Origin: Anaerobaca sp035448545
Lineage (GTDB): Bacteria > Planctomycetota > Phycisphaerae > Sedimentisphaerales > Anaerobacaceae
NCBI GenBank assembly: GCA_035448545.1
Contig: DAOTJE010000019.1
Span: forward strand, 1-64,000
Reading direction: 5' to 3'
Length of the DNA: 64,000 bases
Below the pieces are notes generated by a model, which did not search any database, was not told where the DNA came from, and was given only the letters and a program-made list of their open reading frames with translations. A program made the translations under genes and the position numbers. Below are positions 42,265 through 49,298 of this stretch, one piece after another. How positions within the stretch are numbered: position 1 is the first letter of the stretch; every line of letters begins with the position of its first letter.

Positions 42265-44064
42265 ATGACCAGGAAGGCATTGTCTCTGGTGGTTCTGCTG
42301 GCCGCTTCGGCTGCGCTGCTGAGTGTGATCCAGGCGCCCGTCGACTGGTCGTTCCTCGCGTGGGCAGCCATGGTGCCACTTGCGCTGGCCTGCCGGCCCG
42401 AGGTGCGACCCCGAACACTGGTGCTCGTGGCCTGGTTTGTCGGCACCGCATACTGGCTGACAAACATCTACTGGATCGCGCCGATCACCATTGCCGGCTG
42501 GCTGGCTATGGGCGTCTACCTCGCCCTGCTCTGGCCTCTGCTGGCCTTGGCGATCCGCTTCTGCCGGGCCCGCAGTATCCCAATGGCATTGCTATTGCCT
42601 ATCCTGGTCGTCGGAGCCGAGCGGCTCCAGGGTTTCCCGCTGGGCGGCTTCTTCTGGCGTCTGCTGGGCCACAGCCAGTACGCCCACCTCCCGCTGATCC
42701 AGATCGCCGACCTCTTCGGCGCCGCGGGTGTCTCGTTCCTGGTCGCGGCGGTCAACGGCGTCCTGGCGGATTGGACCGAATGGTGGATTTCAACTCGTAG
42801 GGTGTGCATGGCACACCAGCTCGACAACGTGGCCAGAGAAAGGGTGTGCGGTGCACACCCTACGAGAATCGCCATCGGAACGGTGGCAACAATTCTGGCC
42901 GTTGCCGGAACAGTCGGCTACGGACACTGGCGCATCAAGCAGGCCGCCAAAGCTGTCACGGACGGTCCGCTGGTGGCGGCGCTTCAGTCGAATGTGCCCC
43001 AGTCGGTCAAGAACAGCCACATGGCCAGCGACGAGCTGTTCGCCGAGTTGCTGGAGATGAGCCGGGCAGCTGCAGCGGCCGGCGCCGAACTGATCGCCTG
43101 GCCCGAAACAATGGTCCAGGCTTACTTGCAACCCGAGCTTTGGCGCTACTTTGAAGACCCCAACGAGGACAGGGCGTTCCATGAGGCCTTGATCGCCCAC
43201 GCGACGAACACCGCCTATCTGCTGGTCGGCGCCTACGGGGGCGAGATCATGAAAGATACACAGGGCAAGCTCTACGTAGGTCAGTACAATGCGGCTTGTC
43301 TTTATCGGCCCGATGGGACAAGGGACCCGAACCGCTACGACAAGATTCACTTGGTCCTGTTCGGCGAGTACATCCCCTTCCGACGCAGCTTCAACTGGCT
43401 CTACCAACAGCTCAAACGCTTCGCCCCTGAGGAATACAACTACGATTACTCGCTCGAACGCGGCACACACTACACCGTCTATGAAATGACCACGCCGATC
43501 CGCGGCACCGAGCCGAGCGTTGCACCGCAAACGTCCGAATCGACGTATCACTTCGGCACGATCATTTGTTATGAGGACGCAATCCCATACATCGCCCGGA
43601 ATTTCGCCCTCGATGAAAAGGGCCGAAAACGCGTCGACTGGCTCGTCAACATCAGCAACGACGGCTGGTTCGTCCGTTTCCTGGACGAGCCGCCCCGCGT
43701 GATCCCGAGCTCCGAATTGGCCCAGCACGCTGCCATTTGCGTGTTTCGAGCGGTGGAGAACCGCCTTCCCGTGCTGCGCAGTGTCAACACAGGCATCAGT
43801 TGCCTGATCGATTCTTCCGGCCGCATCCGCAACGACCCGATCGCATCGAGCGAGGGATTTCCCCCGCAGGCAATGCGACGAACCGGCTTGTCCGGATGGC
43901 TCCTCGAGAAAATGCCGATAGACACCAGGGTGACGTTCTACAGCCGTCACGGCCAGTGGTTGGACACCGGCTGTGCCGTTGCGTTCGTCGCGGTCCTGGT
44001 CGTGCCCGCCGCCGTCGGCCTGGCACGGCGCAGGGCCCGAAAGCCGGCGAAGCCGTCGGCCTGA
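42265..44064 (+). CDS. lnt: Apolipoprotein N-acyltransferase with an inserted repeat
   Basis: Predicted 599 residues. N-terminal membrane helices (about 5-150 and 205-220) include GWLAMGVYLALLWPLLALAI and LLGHSQYAHLPLIQIADLFGAAGVSFLV. The nitrilase-type catalytic triad is in place: Glu281 (WPETM), Lys360 (YDKIHLVLFGEY) and Cys435 (IICYED). Lnt adds the third acyl chain to lipoproteins. Between residues ~177 and ~201 the protein carries RRVCMAHQLDNVARERVCGAHPT, which is encoded by a palindromic repeat (42794-42866) that keeps the frame. The site is in a loop before the last helix of the membrane domain. It precedes a HEAT lipoprotein gene. Confidence 0.9.
   Translation: MTRKALSLVVLLAASAALLSVIQAPVDWSFLAWAAMVPLALACRPEVRPRTLVLVAWFVGTAYWLTNIYWIAPITIAGWLAMGVYLALLWPLLALAIRFCRARSIPMALLLPILVVGAERLQGFPLGGFFWRLLGHSQYAHLPLIQIADLFGAAGVSFLVAAVNGVLADWTEWWISTRRVCMAHQLDNVARERVCGAHPTRIAIGTVATILAVAGTVGYGHWRIKQAAKAVTDGPLVAALQSNVPQSVKNSHMASDELFAELLEMSRAAAAAGAELIAWPETMVQAYLQPELWRYFEDPNEDRAFHEALIAHATNTAYLLVGAYGGEIMKDTQGKLYVGQYNAACLYRPDGTRDPNRYDKIHLVLFGEYIPFRRSFNWLYQQLKRFAPEEYNYDYSLERGTHYTVYEMTTPIRGTEPSVAPQTSESTYHFGTIICYEDAIPYIARNFALDEKGRKRVDWLVNISNDGWFVRFLDEPPRVIPSSELAQHAAICVFRAVENRLPVLRSVNTGISCLIDSSGRIRNDPIASSEGFPPQAMRRTGLSGWLLEKMPIDTRVTFYSRHGQWLDTGCAVAFVAVLVVPAAVGLARRRARKPAKPSA
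42794..42866. repeat. Palindromic repeat element inside lnt
   Basis: A 24-base arm (42794-42817, beginning CTCGTAGGGTGTGCA) is repeated in inverted form at 42843-42866 with two mismatches, around a 25-base spacer. Each arm also contains its own GGTGTG/CACACC palindrome. The 73-base unit lies wholly within the lnt reading frame, and it looks like a small non-autonomous (MITE- or REP-like) insertion. Confidence 0.7.
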
Positions 44065-44100
44065 CCCAGAGGAACAGTCCGGATTTACAGGGTTCTCGAC

Positions 44101-45141
44101 ATGCACGTACGCGCGTCATTGCGGATCATCCCCATCGTTTGCGTTCTTCTCGCGGCCTGTGGATGCCAGCCGGCGGCGCAAAGCCCCTCCTCCGCCCAGA
44201 ACCAGATCGTATCGCCGCCATTCCAGCCCATCCCCGGCGATCCTCCGACAGTGGCGCGTCAGATCGTTTTCGACGGCCTGTCGAATCCCGATCCGCGTAT
44301 TCGCTCGAATGCGGCCGAAGTGGTTGCCATGACGGGCGAGGTACGCTTCATGCCAAGGGTCCAGCCTCTGCTGCGGGATCCTGCCGTCCCCGTTCGTTTT
44401 CTCGCGGCCCTGGCGGTGGGCGACCTCCAGTACAGCCTGGCGAAGGATGAGGTTGGCGTCCTGTTGAACGACCAGGACCAGAACGTGCGGATCGCCGCCG
44501 CCTACGCCCTGATGAAGCTGGGCCAGCCGGGGTACTTCGAGGTGATACGCGATGCGGCCGCCAGCCCCGACCAGACCGTCCGCGCCAATGCCGTTCTTCT
44601 GCTCGGCAAGAGCGGCCGGCAGGAAGCCCTGCGATACCTCTACTGGACCTTGCAGAGCAAGGACTCCGCCGACAAGGTCCTGCTCCAGGCGGTCGAATCG
44701 ATCGCCATGCTCAAGGATACGCGGATTTATCCCAAGCTCTGGGCACAGCTGATCAGTGCCTATGCCGACGACCGCATCGTGGGCATCCGAGCAATGGGCG
44801 CGCTGGGTACCGAGGAGGCCAGGAACGCGATCGCCACGCTGCTCGACGACGCGGTGCTGGAGGTTCGTCTGGCGGCCGCCGCCCAGCTCGGCAAGCTCGG
44901 CCAGACCACCGGTGAGCCCCAGGTTCAGGCGGTGTTCGACAAGAACCTCCTGACCAACATGGACCCGACCAGCGCCGAGCGCGTCCGGGTCTGGACAGCC
45001 CTGGCCATCGGGGAGATCGCCACAACCAACCTGCTGCGGCGTCTTCCCGACATGCTCCAGGACCCGTCCAATGCCGTCCGCCTGGCCGCCGCCAAAGGCG
45101 TCCTCCTCGTGGAACGCCGACGATACGCCCAGCCACAGTAG
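44101..45141 (+). CDS. HEAT-repeat lipoprotein
   Basis: Predicted 346 residues. The N-terminus is a lipoprotein signal (IVCVLLAACGC). From about 45 onward ~30-residue helical repeats recur (DPAVPVRFLAALAVGDL, DQDQNVRIAAAYALMKLG, PDQTVRANAVLLLGKSG, DDAVLEVRLAAAAQLGKLG, DPSNAVRLAAAKGVLLV), the pattern of HEAT or PBS-lyase-type repeats. Such repeats bind proteins. It follows lnt by 36 bases, and the encoded lipoprotein is itself a potential Lnt substrate. Function unknown. Confidence 0.8.
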   Translation: MHVRASLRIIPIVCVLLAACGCQPAAQSPSSAQNQIVSPPFQPIPGDPPTVARQIVFDGLSNPDPRIRSNAAEVVAMTGEVRFMPRVQPLLRDPAVPVRFLAALAVGDLQYSLAKDEVGVLLNDQDQNVRIAAAYALMKLGQPGYFEVIRDAAASPDQTVRANAVLLLGKSGRQEALRYLYWTLQSKDSADKVLLQAVESIAMLKDTRIYPKLWAQLISAYADDRIVGIRAMGALGTEEARNAIATLLDDAVLEVRLAAAAQLGKLGQTTGEPQVQAVFDKNLLTNMDPTSAERVRVWTALAIGEIATTNLLRRLPDMLQDPSNAVRLAAAKGVLLVERRRYAQPQ

Positions 45142-45209
45142 GAAGAACGGCCCGGCTCAAAGCGTCGGCGCGATAGAATCTCCGACCCTCCGGTTTGCAG
45201 ACATCCCGC

Positions 45210-45239
45210 TTGACACAGACTGTCCCGGCGTCCTATAAT
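45210..45239 (+). promoter_or_regulatory. Consensus sigma70-type promoter P1
   Basis: TTGACA (45210-45215) and TATAAT (45234-45239), both perfect consensus, are 18 bases apart. The leader to the TTG at 45524 would be about 280 bases. Confidence 0.7.
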
Positions 45240-45334
45240 GGCATTGTCACTGGCGGAGATCGGCGACAGCCCAGGTACAGGTAAGACCCGAATCGCATAA
45301 ACCCGTTCTATTTGGGCGATTTAGGAAAAATGAC

Positions 45335-45363
45335 TTGACCTTTGGGGGCCTCGGGCGTAAAAT
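45335..45363 (+). promoter_or_regulatory. Near-consensus sigma70-type promoter P2
   Basis: TTGACC (45335-45340) and TAAAAT (45358-45363) are 17 bases apart. TATAGT at 45365 offers an alternative -10. It is the promoter nearest to the coiled-coil gene. Confidence 0.6.
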
Positions 45364-45523
45364 TATAGTACGCAGTTGCAGCATCGCGACGTGGGCCGGA
45401 GGTATTGAACTCCTGCAGCAACGAGGCTCTCCAGACTGCTCTTGAGGAACACGGCCCCAACGTCCGATAGCATGGGACCGCGCAGGTATGCAAGAACGTA
45501 CTGATTGGTGAAAGGAGCCTGTC

Positions 45524-46396
45524 TTGAGTACGCTTACGAAGGTTCTGATTGTCCTGCTGACAGTCTTTTCCATCTTCCTCTGCGGCATCGTGGTGACCTA
45601 CGTCGCTAACGCGGACAACCAAAAGAAGATCGCTCAAGATGCCACGCGAGACCTGCGGGCCGCCCGAGCGGCGCGGGAGGCCGCTCAGAACGACTTGGCT
45701 GCCGCCAAGGAGCAGGCCGATCAGATGCGGCGGGACCTGGAAGCACAGATGAACCAATTGACGGTGACCATCACCGACCTCCAGGCCAAACTCGAAAGCG
45801 TCCAGCGAGAGAACACCCAGATGAGCCAGCGGGTCCGGGACATGGGCGCCTCGGTCCAGCAGGCCAATGAACTGCAGGCCAGCCAGATGCAGCAGGCCCA
45901 GGCCGCCCAGCAGCAAGTGGCCACACTGGAGGCGGAACGCACACGATTGGAGAAAGAGCTCGCGGAGACCGACCAGACGCTGATGGAGAAGATGGCTATC
46001 GTCGCACAGTTGGAGGAGAGGGTCAAGCAGTTGATCGAAGCCAACCAGGAGCTGGAGACGCGCGTCAATCAGTACCTGCGGCCGTCGGGCCTGACGACCG
46101 CCGCTCCGATGACGGTGACCCAGCAAACAGGGATCGCTGTTCCGGCGGCCCCGGTCGCCAGAGACATCGGCCTGAATGCACGCATCTCCGCCGTCGACAT
46201 CAAGAACGCCTTGGCCGAGTTGTCCATCGGTTCGGCCGCCGGCGTCCGGCCCGACATGAGGTTCCACGTCACCAGAGACCAGCAGTTCGTCTGTGACATT
46301 CGAATCCTGGATGTCGGTCCCGATCAGTCGGTCGGTATTCTCGAGAAGATTCAGGTGGCGCCCCGCGTCGGGGACGTGGCGGCGACCAATCTGTGA
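45524..46396 (+). CDS. Membrane-anchored coiled-coil protein upstream of mreB
   Basis: Predicted 290 residues from a TTG start (AAAGGAG 8 bases upstream). One membrane segment (about 7-27) is followed by a long coiled coil (35-185; repeated Leu, Glu, Gln and Ala heptads) and a globular C-terminal domain of about 80 residues (ARISAVDIKNALAELSIGSAAGVRPDMRFHV, VCDIRILDVGPDQSVGILEKI). The topology suggests a periplasmic rod. It is the first gene of the mreBCD-PBP2 run, so a role in cell shape or peptidoglycan synthesis is likely. No known family is assigned. Confidence 0.78.
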   Translation: MSTLTKVLIVLLTVFSIFLCGIVVTYVANADNQKKIAQDATRDLRAARAAREAAQNDLAAAKEQADQMRRDLEAQMNQLTVTITDLQAKLESVQRENTQMSQRVRDMGASVQQANELQASQMQQAQAAQQQVATLEAERTRLEKELAETDQTLMEKMAIVAQLEERVKQLIEANQELETRVNQYLRPSGLTTAAPMTVTQQTGIAVPAAPVARDIGLNARISAVDIKNALAELSIGSAAGVRPDMRFHVTRDQQFVCDIRILDVGPDQSVGILEKIQVAPRVGDVAATNL

Positions 46397-46459
46397 TGGG
46401 AACCACTCGCGACCCGGCCTGCCCAAGGCCCTCGCGTTGAACCGGGAGGTTGATCCACC

Positions 46460-46618
46460 ATGAGTCCGATGCCTCAGCGTTCCGCCAAGCTGTCCGTGCC
46501 CAGCAACCTGTACACAGCCATCCTGGCCGTCGCGCTCGGAGCAGTGGTGGCGACGGCCGCGTTCGTCGCGTTCCAGTGCTACAGCCAGTACGGCACGATT
46601 TTTGGCATGCCCCAATAG
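46460..46618 (+). CDS. Small single-pass membrane protein (52 residues)
   Basis: The ATG at 46460 follows GGGAGGT at good spacing. The product has a polar N-terminus with several Pro and Lys, one hydrophobic helix (LYTAILAVALGAVVATAAFVAF, about 17-38) and a short tail with one Cys. It lies between the coiled-coil gene and mreB, on the same strand and with short gaps, so it is probably part of the cluster. Its role is unknown. Confidence 0.7.
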   Translation: MSPMPQRSAKLSVPSNLYTAILAVALGAVVATAAFVAFQCYSQYGTIFGMPQ

Positions 46619-46625
46619 AATCCTC

Positions 46626-46655
46626 TTGACGATTTCGCCCCCCGGCCACGACAAT
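46626..46655 (+). promoter_or_regulatory. Possible internal promoter before mreB
   Basis: TTGACG (46626-46631) and GACAAT (46650-46655) are 18 bases apart, about 35 bases before the mreB GTG at 46688. The -10 is a 4-of-6 match. Confidence 0.35.
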
Positions 46656-46687
46656 ATCCAATGGCCAGCTGAGAAAGGAGTCGCTTC

Positions 46688-47743
46688 GTGCTATTGGATT
46701 CAATCCTCGGCATGTTCAGTATGGATATGGGTATCGACCTCGGTACCTGTTCCACCCTGGTATGCGTCCGGGACAAGGGCATCGTTCTGAACGAACCGTC
46801 CGTGGTTGCGGTGCGCAAAGGGACCAATATCGTCCTGAACGACGGGGAAGCGGTCGGCCTGGTGGCCCGCGAGATGCTCGGCAAGACCCCCGGGTCCATC
46901 AGCGCCATCCGGCCGCTCAAGGACGGGGTGATCAGCGACTTCGAAGTCACCGAGGCGATGCTGAGCTATTTCATCCGAAAGGTGCACGGCCGGGGCGGCC
47001 TGGTGCGACCGCGCGTGGTCATCGCGGTCCCGAGCGGCATCACCGCCGTCGAGCGCCGTGCCGTGGTCGACAGCGCCGAGCGAGCGGGAGCCCGCAAGGT
47101 GTACTTGGTGGATGAGCCCATGGCGGCGGGAATCGGGGCGGGCCTGCCCATCACCGAACCGACCGCCTCGATGATCGTCGACATCGGAGGCGGAACCACG
47201 GAAGTGGCCATCATGAGTCTGGCCGATATCGCCACCGCCGAGTCGATCCGCATCGGCGGAGACGACATGGACGAGGCGGTAATCAACCACCTCAAGAAAA
47301 CCTATAACCTCCTGATCGGCGAGGCGAGAGCCGAGAAGGTCAAGATCGCCATCGGCTCGGCTGCGCCGCTGCAGGAAGAGCTGACGATGGAGATCGCCGG
47401 ACGAGACACCATATCCGGGCTGCCCCGCAAAATCGTCATCACCAGCGAGGAGATCCGCGAGGCGCTGAAGGACCCCATCACCGCAATCATCGACGCCGTG
47501 ACAACCACCTTGGAGAAGGCCGAGCCGGAACTGGCAGCCGATCTGATCGAGAACGGCATCCACATCTGCGGAGGCGGATCGTGCCTGCGGGGGCTCGATA
47601 CCGTTCTGACCAACGCCACGGGGCTGAAAGTCCATACCGTCGAGGACCCGCTCAGTTGCGTCGCCAGAGGCACGAGCGTCTATCTCGAAAACCTGGAGAT
47701 CTGGAAGGACACGATGGATCACAGCGAACGAGGATGGGAGTAG
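46688..47743 (+). CDS. mreB: Rod shape-determining protein MreB
   Basis: Predicted 351 residues from a GTG start with AAAGGAG upstream. Actin-fold motifs are clear: MGIDLGTCSTLV (phosphate 1), VVIAVPSGITAVERRAVVDSAERAG, VDEPMAAGIGAGLPI, MIVDIGGGTTEVAIMSL (phosphate 2), GGDDMDEAVINHLKK, and ICGGGSCLRGLDTVL (adenosine). MreB forms membrane-associated filaments that guide lateral wall synthesis. It is followed by mreC, mreD and a PBP2. Confidence 0.97.
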   Translation: MLLDSILGMFSMDMGIDLGTCSTLVCVRDKGIVLNEPSVVAVRKGTNIVLNDGEAVGLVAREMLGKTPGSISAIRPLKDGVISDFEVTEAMLSYFIRKVHGRGGLVRPRVVIAVPSGITAVERRAVVDSAERAGARKVYLVDEPMAAGIGAGLPITEPTASMIVDIGGGTTEVAIMSLADIATAESIRIGGDDMDEAVINHLKKTYNLLIGEARAEKVKIAIGSAAPLQEELTMEIAGRDTISGLPRKIVITSEEIREALKDPITAIIDAVTTTLEKAEPELAADLIENGIHICGGGSCLRGLDTVLTNATGLKVHTVEDPLSCVARGTSVYLENLEIWKDTMDHSERGWE

Positions 47744-47750
47744 CCTCGTA

Positions 47751-48683
47751 GTGGTATCGGTCTGCCTCCCGGGGGCCGGCGCATCTTCGGGGCTCTTCGC
47801 AGCCTTCCATGAGTCGAGTGTTATGAAGAACAAGTGGGTCAAGACATCCAAGCGAATGATGTTCCTGTATTTCACGCTGGGTGGCTTGATCTTTCTGTTT
47901 TCGCCGGCGCGCTTGACGGGCAAGCTTCAGTTGGCCTATGCGAGGGTTTTCAGTTGGCCCCTGGCGACGGGTCGGCAGTTGGCGCTGGCCTCTCGGACGG
48001 CCCTGCCGACCGAGGCCAGCCGCCCGAGCGACTACGCCCGAGCGATCGACGCCCATCGGCAATTGCAGGACAGGCTGGCCAGCCTGGAGGCTCAGCACCG
48101 CAAGTTGCAGAACCACCTGGCCAATCGCGAAGCCCAGTTGCAGGAAGCCCAGCGCAAGATCGACGAGTTGGCTCGCCTTCGGACGGTTCCGGAGTGGGGT
48201 CGTATGAGCTTTCAACCCGCCGGCATCATCTCCGTGAGCGGGCAGAGCCAGAGTGAGCTGATCGTGGACCGCGGACAGGAAGACGGGGTGGCTGTCGGGC
48301 AGTACGTACTGGGCGATCTGAGCGTGATCGGGGTCGTGTCGGACGTCTCTCCGCAGACAGCGCGGATCAAGCTGATCACCGATCCGACGTCGAGGATCCC
48401 GGTTCGTCTGGCCGAGCTGGACGCCGGCGGCGTGATGCAGGGCACGGGGACCGGAACCGCCGAGATCGCGAATGTTGACACCAAGCGAAAGGCCCCGCGG
48501 GCGGGCGAACGTGTGTATGCGGTAAAGACGCCCGGTTTTCCAGGCGTCCCGATCGTTGTGGCCGAGGTGGTCGATTCGCGTCGCGATCCGGACAACCCGA
48601 TGCTGTGGACCATCCGGGTCAGGCCGGTCTGTGAGATCGCGAGTCTGACGGACGTGGCCATCATCATTTCCGACAGGCAATGA
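47751..48683 (+). CDS. mreC: Rod shape-determining protein MreC
   Basis: Predicted 310 residues from a GTG at 47751 (GGGAG about 11 bases upstream). An ATG at 47823 (MKNKWVKTSKRMM), with a weak ribosome site, is a plausible shorter start. One N-terminal membrane segment (FLYFTLGGLIFLFSP), a coiled coil (about 90-150) and the MreC double beta-barrel (AGIISVSGQSQSELIVDRGQEDGVAVGQYV, VVSDVSPQTARIKLITDPTSRIPVRL) are visible. MreC links the cytoskeleton to PBPs in the periplasm. Confidence 0.92.
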   Translation: MVSVCLPGAGASSGLFAAFHESSVMKNKWVKTSKRMMFLYFTLGGLIFLFSPARLTGKLQLAYARVFSWPLATGRQLALASRTALPTEASRPSDYARAIDAHRQLQDRLASLEAQHRKLQNHLANREAQLQEAQRKIDELARLRTVPEWGRMSFQPAGIISVSGQSQSELIVDRGQEDGVAVGQYVLGDLSVIGVVSDVSPQTARIKLITDPTSRIPVRLAELDAGGVMQGTGTGTAEIANVDTKRKAPRAGERVYAVKTPGFPGVPIVVAEVVDSRRDPDNPMLWTIRVRPVCEIASLTDVAIIISDRQ

Positions 48684-48736
48684 TTCCCGACGCCCCCCAA
48701 ACGAACCCGACGGCGGCCGGCGAGAGGTGCGAGTGA

Positions 48737-49264
48737 ATGCGTTGGCTTCGGTTTGCGGTTCTCGTTCTGGTGGCAGCCATTCTGCAAACAACCTTCGTGG
48801 ATATGATCTGGATCCTCAACACCGACATCAAGCCGGACCTGCTGCTGGTCCTTCTGGTGTTCTTTGCGGTGCGATGTGAGCCAACCGACGCTGTAATCGC
48901 GTCGTTCGCCATCGGCTTTGCGGCCGATGTGGCCAACCCGGCCACAGGGTTCATGGGACCAAGGATCATCAGCTTCGGCGTGTTCGGGACCCTGTTGAAT
49001 GACCTGCATAATGTGATCTCGATCCGGCGGCTCCCTCACCAGGCGGCAGCCATCTTCGTCATGGGGACCGTTACCGCGATTGCCAGCCATCTGCTGGCTT
49101 ATCTGCGAGCCGAGCCGGCGGCGTTCAACATCGCCCGGCAGTGTTTCTGGCAGCCGGCTCTATCGGCGATCATCGGGCCTTTTCTGTTCCTGCCTCTGGC
49201 CTGGCTGATGCACATGGACAGGTTGCGGCACAGGCGTCAGACGCCCCTGGCGAGGATGAGATAG
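48737..49264 (+). CDS. mreD: Rod shape-determining protein MreD
   Basis: Predicted 175 residues with five hydrophobic segments. MRWLRFAVLVLVAAILQTTFV, IKPDLLLVLLVFFAVRC and VIASFAIGFAADVANPATGFMGPRIISFGVFG follow the MreD pattern. The C-terminus is positively charged. Its location between mreC and the class B PBP supports the call despite the low sequence conservation of this family. MreD is an integral membrane part of the elongasome. Confidence 0.9.
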   Translation: MRWLRFAVLVLVAAILQTTFVDMIWILNTDIKPDLLLVLLVFFAVRCEPTDAVIASFAIGFAADVANPATGFMGPRIISFGVFGTLLNDLHNVISIRRLPHQAAAIFVMGTVTAIASHLLAYLRAEPAAFNIARQCFWQPALSAIIGPFLFLPLAWLMHMDRLRHRRQTPLARMR

Positions 49265-49298
49265 AGCCGCAGCCAACTTGCCGTAAGCGAGTGGGGTA

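Larger units (their letters stand above)
45142..45523. other. Promoter-rich leader of the mre cluster
   Basis: Two strong promoter-like elements (45210-45239 and 45335-45363) lie here. Between them is a possible hairpin (AATCGC/GCGATT, about 45292-45322). No gene is supported. Confidence 0.55.
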
